Assembly (NCBI RefSeq): GCF_000376845.1
Contig: NZ_AQXY01000027.1
Coordinates: 124,001-188,000, forward strand
Length of the DNA: 64,000 nucleotides
Source of the DNA: Thioalkalivibrio sp. ALE14
GTDB lineage: Bacteria > Pseudomonadota > Gammaproteobacteria > Ectothiorhodospirales > Ectothiorhodospiraceae
Reading direction: 5' to 3'
The position numbers and the translations under genes were made by a program. Positions 54,792 through 62,105 of this stretch are shown one piece after another. A model generated the notes under the pieces. The model made no database searches and had not been told where the DNA came from. It worked only from the letters and a program-made list of their open reading frames with translations. The stretch's first letter is position 1, and every line of letters begins with the position of its first letter.

Positions 54792-55217
54792 TTACCCCTG
54801 CAACAGCGCCTGCGTATCCGGATCCAGCGCCGCCCAATGCTGGCGCAACCGCTCGGCCAGGTCCACCAGCTCCAGCAACATCACCGGCACCGAAAGCTCC
54901 GCCGCCCGATCCCGTGCCTCGCCCGAAAACCCGCCGGGACTCACGTACATCCCCCGGTCCCCGGGGCGCCGGCCAGCCGCAAAGGCCTCCAGCTCGGCCA
55001 GATCCGTCTCCGAATCCACATCGCGTGCCAAACCCACCACCAACCGCGGTGCATCGTCACCACCACTCGCCGGCGCCGCCACCCGCTCCAGCCATGGACG
55101 GGCATCACCCTCCGAGGCCTCGATCACGACATACCCCATGCCGCGCAACATCCCCTGCACCAGCTGCATCCGCTCCGGCGTACCCAGTTGCTCCAGCTGC
55201 TCCGCCCAGTCGTCCAT
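54792..55217 (-). CDS. Mrr-like restriction-endonuclease-fold protein, probably inactive
   Basis: A 141-residue protein. LVQGMLRGMGYVVIEASEGD and GDRGMYVSPGGFSGEARDRAAELSVPVMLLELVDLAERLRQHW resemble the Mrr catalytic-domain pattern (G-x-F-[ST]-x-x-A...A, then L-[ID]-x-x-x-L-A). The usual core catalytic Asp...Gln-x-Lys segment is not evident: the equivalent stretch reads LVVGLARDVDSETDL. It may be a degenerate Mrr-type domain with a non-nuclease role. GAGGGAGATTGTG precedes the ATG at 55217. It lies in the repeat-rich flank of the polysaccharide island. Confidence 0.5.
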   Translation of the reverse strand: MDDWAEQLEQLGTPERMQLVQGMLRGMGYVVIEASEGDARPWLERVAAPASGGDDAPRLVVGLARDVDSETDLAELEAFAAGRRPGDRGMYVSPGGFSGEARDRAAELSVPVMLLELVDLAERLRQHWAALDPDTQALLQG

Positions 55218-55577
55218 CACAATCTCCCTCGTTCCCCCCGAAACGCTAAGCGAATCGAGCGCCGGACACCAGACCTCGCCACGATCCCCCACTCCCGCAT
55301 AACCCACCCCGTATCGCAGGACCCGGCTTGCCGGCGAAGCCCCCGCCAAATCCCGACAACCACCCGCCCTGCCAACACAACGGCACGACCGCCGCCCTCC
55401 CTCCATCATCGCAAGGAGCAAAGCGACGCAGCGACCACCACGAATCACCCCAAGGCTCACCACATCAGCCCGAAACCAACACCTCACCCCCTTATCCCGG
55501 ATAACCGCGACGCGGTTTCCGGGATGACGACGCGTGGGAAATGCCTGTCAGGTGGTGCAGAAAACCCGCAACTAGTA
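55218..55577. other. 360-bp intergenic region with degenerate repeats
   Basis: No gene is seen. A degenerate REP (55311-55349; ACCCGGCTTGCCGGCGAAGC and a CCCCCGCC tail) and a TCATCGCAAGGAGCAAAGCG-type repeat (55405-55440) are present. The right end approaches the sugar-transferase stop. Confidence 0.6.
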
Positions 55578-56129
55578 TTACGGCCGAACCCGGTCCCCCG
55601 ATCCGCGCCCCAGCACCGTCAGCACCAGATACCGGAAGTACGCCCGGACCGTCAGCGCATCGAGCATCTGACGGTCCACCTCGGCCAGCTCGCGCGGCGT
55701 GGACATATCGATCCCGCGGATCTGTGCCAGCCCGGTAATCCCCGGCCGCGCATCCAGCACACCGCGCTCCGCCCTCTCCTGCAACAGCTCTTCCTGGTTA
55801 AACAACCCCGGCCGCGGCCCCACCAGGCTCATCTCGCCCTTCAGCACATTCCACAACTGCGGCAGCTCATCCAACTTCGTCTTGCGCAAAAAGCGCCCCA
55901 GCCGCGTCACGGAGGAGACCTCGGCCAGATGCGTCGCCACCGACGCCGTATCCGGCCGCATCGTGCGAAATTTCACCAGCACAAACGGCCGCTGATACCG
56001 CCCCACCCGCTCCTGCCGAAACAGCGGCGACCGCGACTCCATCCAGCCCAGCACCCACAACACCAGCAACACCGGCGCTGCCACCACCAGCCCCACCAGC
56101 GCCAGCACCACATCCAGAACCCGAATCAA
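55578..56129 (-). CDS. Bacterial sugar transferase (WcaJ/PglC-type phosphoglycosyl transferase)
   Basis: Membrane enzyme that transfers a sugar-1-phosphate to undecaprenyl phosphate, starting a surface glycan repeat unit. The short PglC-like form has 183 residues. An N-terminal re-entrant hydrophobic segment ([23 protein letters not shown]) is followed by [46 protein letters not shown] (with the catalytic Asp-Glu), [11 protein letters not shown] and [13 protein letters not shown]. The start is a TTG at 56129, supported by GGGGAGGCTTC upstream. It is the most 3' sugar gene of the minus-strand island. Confidence 0.92.
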   Translation of the reverse strand: MIRVLDVVLALVGLVVAAPVLLVLWVLGWMESRSPLFRQERVGRYQRPFVLVKFRTMRPDTASVATHLAEVSSVTRLGRFLRKTKLDELPQLWNVLKGEMSLVGPRPGLFNQEELLQERAERGVLDARPGITGLAQIRGIDMSTPRELAEVDRQMLDALTVRAYFRYLVLTVLGRGSGDRVRP

Positions 56130-56506
56130 GAAGCCTCCCCTCTATACCAACCCGCCCAACCTGTAGGAGCCCAGCCCCTGGGCGACAAGGGCTCAACCAA
56201 CGCCCCATCGCCGAGAGGGCTCGGCTCCTACACGGCCCGGAGTCACTGTAGATGCATCGTCCCGTGCCCCGTAGGAGCCGCCTCGGCGGCGAAGCCCCCG
56301 CCAAAGCCCAAAAACCACCACCCCTATCCACCTCGACGGACGGGGCCAGACCCTCTGCGGTCACCGCGAGGAGCAAAGCAACGCCGCGATCTCCACAGGC
56401 GACGCGAACGCCACCCCAACCACCTCGGCCGCAAAAACCTGCATGCGCCCATTCTGGTCACCGACATCACACTGCCACGTCCCAGCCCGGCGATACCTAC
56501 ACGCGG
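56130..56506. other. 377-bp intergenic region with BIME and REP repeats
   Basis: The region contains a BIME at 56162-56231, a REP at 56271-56300 and a TCACCGCGAGGAGCAAAGC-type repeat at 56360-56396. No gene was recognised. Confidence 0.7.
56162..56300. repeat. BIME unit followed by a REP element
   Basis: CTGTAGGAGCCCAGCCCCTG through TCAACCAACGCCCCATCGCC to CTCGGCTCCTAC (56162-56231) repeats the unit seen at 54189-54345. It is followed by GTAGGAGCCGCCTCGGCGGC and GAAGCCCCCGCC (56271-56300), a canonical REP whose first part recurs exactly at 59150. Confidence 0.85.
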
Positions 56507-56914
56507 TCAATGCGCCGCCACCCAATTCTCCACCTGCAGCCCGGATACACGCTCGAATTCACGCCCGTTATTCGTTATCAGCACGGCCCCGATGGCCCGC
56601 GCATGCGCTGCGATCAAGAGGTCGTTTGCACCAATCGGAGTACCCAAACGTTCCAGCTCCGCACGGATGTCGCCGTAATGTTCGGCCGCTTCTTCGGGCC
56701 AGTCGCACACCCTCGCAAAAGCCAGAAAGCGCTCCAGTGCGGCCTCGCTACGTTCTCTCTGATTCGACCGGCGAACCCCATACCGCAATTCCGCCAGAAC
56801 GACAGCAGAAAGGCCCACCTCCCCAACTGGGACACCGCGCAGCCGCGCGTGCACCTCCGGCGGTCGGCGTTTCATGATGTCGATACAGATGTTCGTATCC
56901 AGCATGTAACGCAT
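56507..56914 (-). CDS. vapC: VapC ribonuclease toxin (PIN domain)
   Basis: A 135-residue PIN-domain endoribonuclease. MRYMLDTNICIDIMKRRPPE holds the first Asp, LSAVVLAELRYGVRRS the conserved Glu, IGANDLLIAAHARAIGAVLITNN the Asp cluster and the last acidic/Asn region, and EFERVSGLQVENWV the family tail. All four catalytic positions look intact. It lies 3 bp after the vapB antitoxin. Confidence 0.93.
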   Translation of the reverse strand: MRYMLDTNICIDIMKRRPPEVHARLRGVPVGEVGLSAVVLAELRYGVRRSNQRERSEAALERFLAFARVCDWPEEAAEHYGDIRAELERLGTPIGANDLLIAAHARAIGAVLITNNGREFERVSGLQVENWVAAH

Positions 56915-56917
56915 AGA

Positions 56918-57154
56918 TCACAACGCCTCGCGATCCTGCGCCACGCGATCCTCGATCGAATCGGGAAAGTCGTCGGGAAGCGTTTCACCGGGCTCCTTGA
57001 AATAATCATCCCAGGACCTCGGCTTGGCGCGCAGAATCAATGCATCCCCACGCTTTTCAATCACCACTTCATCCGCATCGAACGCAAACCCCTTCGGCAG
57101 GCGAACGGCCTGACTGCGTCCATTCCGGAACAAACTCGCCGTACGCCGCTTCAT
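56918..57154 (-). CDS. vapB: VapB/VagC-type antitoxin (AbrB fold)
   Basis: A 78-residue antitoxin. The N-terminal swapped-hairpin AbrB-type DNA-binding domain is TASLFRNGRSQAVRLPKGFAFDADEVVIEKRGDALIL. The acidic tail (DDYFKEPGETLPDDFPDSIE) should contact the toxin. ATG at 57154; a nested palindrome just upstream (57170-57202) is the likely operator. Confidence 0.92.
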   Translation of the reverse strand: MKRRTASLFRNGRSQAVRLPKGFAFDADEVVIEKRGDALILRAKPRSWDDYFKEPGETLPDDFPDSIEDRVAQDREAL

Positions 57155-57169
57155 GGCTCAGCCCCACGT

Positions 57170-57202
57170 CTATTGAATATGCCATAAGCATATCCCCAAT
57201 AG
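57170..57202 (-). promoter_or_regulatory. Nested palindromic operator of vapBC
   Basis: Outer arms CTATTG (57170-57175) and CAATAG (57197-57202) enclose inner arms ATATGC (57177-57182) and GCATAT (57188-57193) with a 5-base centre. The palindrome is AT-rich in a GC-rich setting and sits 16-48 bp before the vapB start, as expected for an autoregulated TA promoter. Confidence 0.7.
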
Positions 57203-57227
57203 AAAGGCGATCCAACCCCCAACCCTC

Positions 57228-57263
57228 GTAGGAGCGGCCTTGGCCGCGAAGCCCCCGCCAAAG
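57228..57263 (+). repeat. REP element next to the epimerase fragment
   Basis: GTAGGAGCGGCCTTGGCCGC is followed by GAAGCCCCCGCCAAAGCC. The sequence then runs without a break into the 3' end of the epimerase fragment, as the REP at 59150 does into the full-length epimerase. Confidence 0.9.
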
Positions 57264-57280
57264 CCAGAACACCACCAACG

Positions 57281-57450
57281 CTACCGCCGCAACGGCCCCA
57301 CCGCCCGCCGCAACCCCTCATCCACACTCACCGGCGGCTCCCACCCCAGCGTCTCCCGCGTATGCGAAATATTCACCTGCAACGAACCCAACATGTAGGC
57401 CACTACAACCCGATCCGCCGCTTTGTGCAGCGGCATCCCCACAGAAACCC
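57281..57450 (-). pseudogene. 3' fragment of a nucleotide-sugar epimerase gene
   Basis: The minus-strand frame ends GSLQVNISHTRETLGWEPPV then SVDEGLRRAVGPLRR, closely matching the C-terminus of the complete epimerase at 59203 (GSLQVDASKAREVLGWVPPV, SLDEGLRRAVVSLRR). Only about the last 40-55 codons remain; there is no Rossmann motif, and upstream it gives way to the DUF234 ATPase end at 57498. The flanking REP and the stop region are also shared with 59150-59220. The exact upstream limit of homology is uncertain. Confidence 0.75.
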
Positions 57451-57497
57451 GCGGCGTGCACGAATCCCCAGGAGTCACCAGCCCACCTTCGACAGGA

Positions 57498-58967
57498 TCA
57501 CAATCCATCACAGAGCTCGCCAAGGCGCTGCGGAACCGCCCCCTGGCGCCGGATCTCCGCGGCCTCCTCTTGGGTTATCCGGGGCGCGATCGCCACGTAC
57601 TCGACATTCCAACCCTGATAGGCCTTGTGGGCGCTCAGAAATCGGTCCGCCGCAGCCACCAGCGCCGGAATGGACCTGGCCAGCTTCTCGCCCTGCCGTT
57701 TGCAGGAGCCGAACCGAATCGCGTTCTGATCCTCCGACACCGCCACCAAATCAATCTCCACATCCGAGCGATCCCAGTACCCCCGAATCCGTTCGGACAA
57801 CGCAAAGTCGCCCAGACCCAGGCGACTGCGCTCCTCATAAAGCTGCGCCACCAGATCCTCCAGGGCATAGCCTTCCACCTCGCGCAAACGTTCGTCGGCA
57901 CGGGACACGAGCATGTCCAGCGGGCGAAAGGCCGAGGCCGAAACCGGCTTTTGCAGCGCAGACAGCCACGCGCGCAGGAAATTGTCGCGAATGTAATAGC
58001 GCCCGCTGCGCGCCTTCGGTCGCGCAAAGATCGGCAACCGCCGTTCGATCATCCGATATCGCTCGCTGAGGATCTTCAGATGTCCGCCCACCTGACGCGC
58101 CTCTCCCGGGCCGGAGACCTCCGCCAGATGCGACTCGATCGCCGCATTGTTGCAGCCAGGATGCGATGCCAGAAACTGCAGCACCATGTCGTAGCGCCCG
58201 CGCAGTTCACGCAGGAACCAGTTATGCGCTTCATTGCGCAGCGGCGACGAACTGGAGAAGAACAGCTTGCGCAGCACCGTCTCGCGATCCGCATCCAGCA
58301 CACCCTGCTCGTAGGCATCCCGGTAGAACTTCGGCACCCCCTCGAACAGGTTCCAGAGGAAGAGCAGGCGTTCGGGGTCCTCGTCCGCATGTGCGCGCAG
58401 AATTTCCAGCACCGAGCCGATATCCAGATGCCCCAGCTCAAGCGTATCCGTAGCCCGGTTGAACAGCGGCGCCTGCCGATCATCCAGCAGCGCCGTCATC
58501 TCCGCATGCAGCGACCCCAGCACAATCAATCCGCCAGGAACCTGCCCCGCCCGGGCGCTCAGCCGGTCCACCTCTGCCTGCAGGAGCGAGCAGAAATCGA
58601 ACAGCGGCTTGCGATGGAAGTACTGGAACTCATCCAGCGCCACCACATATCCCGACTCCGCCAGACTCGCGATCAAGCGGGCCAGCTCGCCCAGGCTATG
58701 GACACGCTCCTCCAGCCCGAACGTCTCCAGGTAGCCATTGCAAGCCGCCACCACCCCCGCCGGGTCCGAATCCGGAATCTGGATGTACAGCGTCTTCGAG
58801 ACACCCGCCGCCTGCAGCGCCTGCTGAATCAGCGTCGTCTTGCCAATCCGGCGCCGCCCCGAAATCTGCAGAAAAAACCAGCGCCTCCGGGACAGAATCT
58901 CCTGCAACTGCGCCAGCTCCGTCTGCCGACCGTAAAACGCCCACTCCCGGGATCCCGCCACCCACAC
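57498..58967 (-). CDS. Archaeal-type ATPase with C-terminal DUF234/nuclease-like domain
   Basis: A 489-residue STAND/AAA-like ATPase of the archaeal ATPase_2 + DUF234 family. After FYGRQTELAQLQEIL come Walker A QISGRRRIGKTTLIQQAL (residues about 35-52) and Walker B YVVALDEFQYF, followed by a sensor region (GGLIVLGSLHAEM). The middle is winged-helix-like (FLASHPGCNNAAIESHLAEV). The C-terminus has DVEIDLVAVSEDQNAIRFGSCKRQGEKL, a PD-(D/E)xK-like pattern (E-x-D...G-x-C-K). The family is widespread in archaea and sporadic in bacteria; its function is poorly known. The start is GTG 58967, with a palindrome directly upstream. Its stop adjoins the epimerase fragment. Confidence 0.87.
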   Translation of the reverse strand: MWVAGSREWAFYGRQTELAQLQEILSRRRWFFLQISGRRRIGKTTLIQQALQAAGVSKTLYIQIPDSDPAGVVAACNGYLETFGLEERVHSLGELARLIASLAESGYVVALDEFQYFHRKPLFDFCSLLQAEVDRLSARAGQVPGGLIVLGSLHAEMTALLDDRQAPLFNRATDTLELGHLDIGSVLEILRAHADEDPERLLFLWNLFEGVPKFYRDAYEQGVLDADRETVLRKLFFSSSSPLRNEAHNWFLRELRGRYDMVLQFLASHPGCNNAAIESHLAEVSGPGEARQVGGHLKILSERYRMIERRLPIFARPKARSGRYYIRDNFLRAWLSALQKPVSASAFRPLDMLVSRADERLREVEGYALEDLVAQLYEERSRLGLGDFALSERIRGYWDRSDVEIDLVAVSEDQNAIRFGSCKRQGEKLARSIPALVAAADRFLSAHKAYQGWNVEYVAIAPRITQEEAAEIRRQGAVPQRLGELCDGL

Positions 58968-58970
58968 ACC

Positions 58971-58994
58971 TTAAGGTAAAAGTTATTACCTTAA
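58971..58994 (-). promoter_or_regulatory. Perfect palindrome at the ATPase start
   Basis: TTAAGGTAA (58971-58979) and TTACCTTAA (58986-58994) are perfect 9-bp arms with a 6-base centre. The site begins 3 bp upstream of the GTG start and is AT-rich. Such a position suggests an operator over the promoter or translation start, possibly autoregulatory. Confidence 0.65.
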
Positions 58995-59063
58995 CCTACT
59001 CCGATCCTTTCGCCTCATCAACACAGTCACTTACGCGCCACCCCACCGCACAGCCTGGTCCAC

Positions 59064-59185
59064 CAGCAGGAGGCCAGCCCCCTGGCCAATTGGATGTTGG
59101 ACAGGCCCCATCGCCGAGAGGCTGGCCACCAACGCCGACGCCACCCCCCGTAGGAGCCGCCTCGGCGGCGAAGCCCCCGCCAAAG
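59064..59185. repeat. Diverged BIME followed by a REP element
   Basis: AGGAGGCCAGCCCCCTGGCC through CAGGCCCCATCGCCGAGAGG to CTGGCCACC (59064-59129) is a diverged BIME. The REP GTAGGAGCCGCCTCGGCGGC with GAAGCCCCCGCCAAAGCC (59150-59187) leads directly into the epimerase 3' end. Confidence 0.8.
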
Positions 59186-59202
59186 CCAGAACACCACCAA
59201 CG

Positions 59203-60159
59203 CTACCGCCGCAACGACACCACCGCCCGCCGCAACCCCTCATCCAGCGAAACCGGCGGCACCCACCCCAACACCTCGCGCGCCTTCGAAGCATCCACCT
59301 GCAACGACCCCAACAACCGCCGCGCCATCTCCCGCTTGCCCAGCGCCGTCGCCCCGGCCCGCAACATCCAAACCGACACCGGCACCAACCGCGCCGGCCG
59401 CTCCAGCGCATCCCCCACCTTGCGCAACAAACCGGCCGTGGACACATCCTCCCCATCCGCCACCAGGAAGGTCTCCCCCGCCGCCGCCGGATGGTCCAGA
59501 CACGTCACTATCAGATCCACCAGGTTATCCAGCGCCACCAGACTGCGCCGATTCTGCGTCACCGCCCCCAGAGGCAACGGCACACCCTTGTTCACCCAGC
59601 GCAGCAGGCTGCCGAAATTCGCCCCCACACCCGGCCCGTACACCAACGGCGGCCGGATGATCACCACCTCCAGCCCCGTCTCCGCACTGAGCGCCCGAAG
59701 CCCATCCTCCGCCTCTCGCTTGGACACCCCGTATGGGTCCTCCGGCGCCGGCGCATCCGCCTCGCGGAACGGCTGCCCCGTCGGTGTCTCCTCGCCATTG
59801 ACCTTCACCGAGCTGACAAACACAAACCGACGCACACCGGCCTCCGCCGCCTGCCGCGCCAGCCGCAGCGTCCCTTCCACATTCACCCGCCGGAATGCCT
59901 CCAGCGGATCCGCCTCCGGCTCATCCATCACATGCACCCGCGCCGCCGCATGTACCACGGCCTCCACACCCTGCAGCGCGCCCCTCCAGTCCGCTTCCGG
60001 GCCAAGCGTTGGGCTAACCGCCAGCTCAGCACCATCCGGCACGGCGACACTACGACGACAGGCCGCGACCGGAACCCGCCCCTCACTCGCCAGCTGTGCC
60101 ACCACGGAGCCACCCACGAACCCCGTCGCTCCAGTAACCAGAACCCGATCCAACGCCAC
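59203..60159 (-). CDS. NAD-dependent epimerase/dehydratase (UDP-sugar 4-epimerase-like, extended SDR)
   Basis: A 318-residue extended short-chain dehydrogenase. The N-terminus reads RVLVTGATGFVGGSVVAQL (TGxxGxxG), FVFVSSVKVNGEE supplies the catalytic Ser, and DPYGVSKREAEDGL the YxxxK pair. IRPPLVYGPGVGANF is the substrate-binding signature. It is most like the epimerases encoded beside WcaJ/WbpL-type initiating transferases. The start is GTG at 60159. Downstream neighbours on the same strand are the ATPase and the sugar transferase; the GT4 gene lies upstream. The precise sugar is unknown. Confidence 0.9.
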   Translation of the reverse strand: MALDRVLVTGATGFVGGSVVAQLASEGRVPVAACRRSVAVPDGAELAVSPTLGPEADWRGALQGVEAVVHAAARVHVMDEPEADPLEAFRRVNVEGTLRLARQAAEAGVRRFVFVSSVKVNGEETPTGQPFREADAPAPEDPYGVSKREAEDGLRALSAETGLEVVIIRPPLVYGPGVGANFGSLLRWVNKGVPLPLGAVTQNRRSLVALDNLVDLIVTCLDHPAAAGETFLVADGEDVSTAGLLRKVGDALERPARLVPVSVWMLRAGATALGKREMARRLLGSLQVDASKAREVLGWVPPVSLDEGLRRAVVSLRR

Positions 60160-60169
60160 TCAACACCCC

Positions 60170-60207
60170 GTCATTGCGAGGGCCCAAAGGGCCCGTGGCA
60201 ATCGCCC
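60170..60207 (+). repeat. TCATTGCGAG-type palindromic repeat
   Basis: CGTCATTGCGAGGGCCCAAA is followed by GGGCCCGTGGCAATCG. Inner arms GGGCCC-aaa-GGGCCC and outer ATTGCGAG/CGTGGCAAT make it a palindrome. It is the same family as the inverted pair at 8143-8235. Confidence 0.8.
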
Positions 60208-60333
60208 GCCTCAGCCCCGCCAACACTTGTTATCGCCACCAGAATCATCCAAGGTGATTAGCGGAGGCTTTGTTGGCGGAAACGCTGGCATTGCCTTTTT
60301 CATTTTCCGTCCCGTCCGTCGTACTTGGCAGGG

Positions 60334-61503
60334 TCAGGTACCCATGTCGGCCCGCCCCGACCTCAACAAACGCCTGTAAATCTCCAGGTGGGCATCCACC
60401 ACCTTCTCGATCGCGAACTCCCGCTCCGCCAGCGCCCGCCCGGCGCGCCCCATGGCCTGCCGCCTTTCCGGATTTTCCACAAGCGCCTCCAGCGCATCGG
60501 CCAGCGCCTGCACATCGCGCACCGGCACCAGCACCCCGGTCTCGCCGTCCTCGATGGCATCGCGGCAGCCGGGATGGTTCGTGGTCACGATCGGCCGCCC
60601 ACACGCCGCCGCCTCGATCAGCGTCTTCGGCAATCCCTCGCCATAATACGAAGGCAAGGTCACCACATGCGCCTGCGCATAAAGCTCCGGCACATCCGGG
60701 CGGTGCCCCAGCACCTCAACCACGCCTTCGGCCGCCCAGGTTCCCACCTGCTCTGGGGTAATGGAGTAAGGGTTGCCAGGGTCCGGGTCACCGATCAGCC
60801 AGAACCGCGCCGCCACGCCGCGTTCGCGCAGCAACCGCGCCGCCGCCACGAACTCCTCCACACCCTTCTGCTTCAACAAGCGCGCCGCAAACGCCACGAT
60901 CGGAACGCCCGGCGCCTCCTCCGGACAGGGCATCACCGCAAGGTCCACGCCGGAGCCCTGGATCATCACTGCCTTCTCGTCCCGCAGCCCTCCGGAGCGG
61001 ATCAACGCGGCCTGATCATCGGTGTTCTGCAGGATCACCGCCTGGTTCGGGTGCCCAAGCGCCAGGCGGTACATCGCCTGCACAGCACGCCGCATCATCC
61101 CGGCACGCTGACCATCGGATGTAAACACCGTACCCAATCCGGAAATCGCAGACACTACCCCCGGCACCCGCGCCAGCCGCGCCAGCATGCCGCCATACAG
61201 CACCGGCTTGATCGTCACCAGATGCACCAGGTCCGGCCGCAGCCGCCGGAACAGCCGATACAACGCCCACAGCGAACGCACCTCGGTGAATGGATTGGCA
61301 CCGCGTCGCGACATCGGTACCGGCACGGCCTTCAGGCCCTGCTCACCAAGCTCCGCCGGCGGCTCGCCCGGCGCCGCCACGTACACATCAAACCCGGCGT
61401 CCCGGGCACCCAGGGCAACGGCCAGGCGATGCGACACAAAAAAGCCGAAGTCGTTGACCACGAACAACAGTTTCACCCGCACTCCCTCGCCTTCCCGTGT
61501 CAT
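60334..61503 (-). CDS. Glycosyltransferase family 4 protein
   Basis: A 389-residue GT-B glycosyltransferase. The N-terminal domain begins VKLLFVVNDFGFFVSHRLAV with a glycosyltransferase-4-like fold. The C-terminal GT1/GT4 nucleotide-sugar domain has VPIVAFAARLLKQKGVEEF, the GHRPDVPELYAQAHVVTLPS region, and YYGEGLPKTLIEAAACGRPIV with the conserved E-x7-E. The pattern is that of a retaining enzyme in polysaccharide assembly (for example a WbpT/PglA-like GalNAc or fucosaminyl transferase), but donor and acceptor are unknown. The ATG at 61503 has AGAGG upstream; a start 30 bp earlier is less likely. Confidence 0.9.
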   Translation of the reverse strand: MTREGEGVRVKLLFVVNDFGFFVSHRLAVALGARDAGFDVYVAAPGEPPAELGEQGLKAVPVPMSRRGANPFTEVRSLWALYRLFRRLRPDLVHLVTIKPVLYGGMLARLARVPGVVSAISGLGTVFTSDGQRAGMMRRAVQAMYRLALGHPNQAVILQNTDDQAALIRSGGLRDEKAVMIQGSGVDLAVMPCPEEAPGVPIVAFAARLLKQKGVEEFVAAARLLRERGVAARFWLIGDPDPGNPYSITPEQVGTWAAEGVVEVLGHRPDVPELYAQAHVVTLPSYYGEGLPKTLIEAAACGRPIVTTNHPGCRDAIEDGETGVLVPVRDVQALADALEALVENPERRQAMGRAGRALAEREFAIEKVVDAHLEIYRRLLRSGRADMGT

Positions 61504-61601
61504 TGTGCCTCTCACGGAACATTCCTCAGGCACCCGCTCATTCGGACGCGCACCCTAAACTACAATCGCCCTGGATGGCACAACCCGGAGAGTTCCATAC
61601 A

Positions 61602-61924
61602 CCGGAACATCGTCTTCTGCTGCGACGGCACCGCCAACCGGAGGGGCAAAATCAGCGTGGTCGACCTGTTGGGCCTCACGGTTCCAGTCGTCGCGAAGGG
61701 CACAGCGACGAAACGATACACCACTGTCACCAGCAGCTACCCGCCTACGAACCCGACGGGGCACGTTCTCTCCGCTCGCATTCGGGCGCGAGAAGGTAAT
61801 CGGCACGACCCCGCGCAAGCTGTTCGGCCACGGCCTCAGCGCCGGCATCGACAACGGCTACCGCTTCCTGGTGCAGTACTATCGCCCCGGCGACCGCATG
61901 TGTCTGTTCGCCGGAGAAGTATGA
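61602..61924 (+). pseudogene. DUF2235 remnant (T6SS phospholipase-effector-like)
   Basis: Two pieces of a DUF2235 hydrolase occur in different frames. RNIVFCCDGTAN at 61602-61640 matches the family N-terminus, and TTPRKLFGHGLSAGIDNGYR followed by FLVQYYRPGDRMCLFAG at 61802-61922 matches the block before the catalytic GFSRGA motif. The frames do not join, the GFSRGA segment is missing and a TGA follows. The gene has therefore lost most of its length. It converges with the MqsA/SecB remnant. Confidence 0.65.
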
Positions 61925-61925
61925 G

Positions 61926-62105
61926 TCAGCCGGAAGATTGTCCGGATGGTTTCTGATGCCGGAGCTCCAGCGCGCCGACGAAGCTCGGCGTGGGCAGCGT
62001 GAGAGGCCCGGCCAGGCTGCGGGAGGTAATGTTGGTGACCATTTCGCGGATCGCACCGTAGACCAGGGCCGCCCCGTACTCGTATTCGTTCCCCGTCAGC
62101 AAGCC
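61926..62105 (-). pseudogene. SecB-like chaperone C-terminal fragment
   Basis: In frame after the mqsA-like stop, the minus strand reads GLLTGNEYEYGAALVYGAIR, EMVTNITSRSLAGPLTLPTP and SFVGALELRHQKPSGQSSG to a TGA. The segment IREMVTNITSR...LTLPTPSFVGAL resembles the SecB C-terminal pattern (ARE-x-I-x-x-M-x-SR...L-x-L-x-P-x-x-F-x-AL). The first residues, GLLTG, instead match the MqsA region right after the stop. No start codon or N-terminus remains. The call rests on a short stretch. Confidence 0.45.

Noticed and set aside
54189-59187. CRISPR array suggested by repeated units
   Set aside because: The repeats are palindromic REP/BIMEs with irregular spacing and no unique equal-length spacers, and no cas genes are present.
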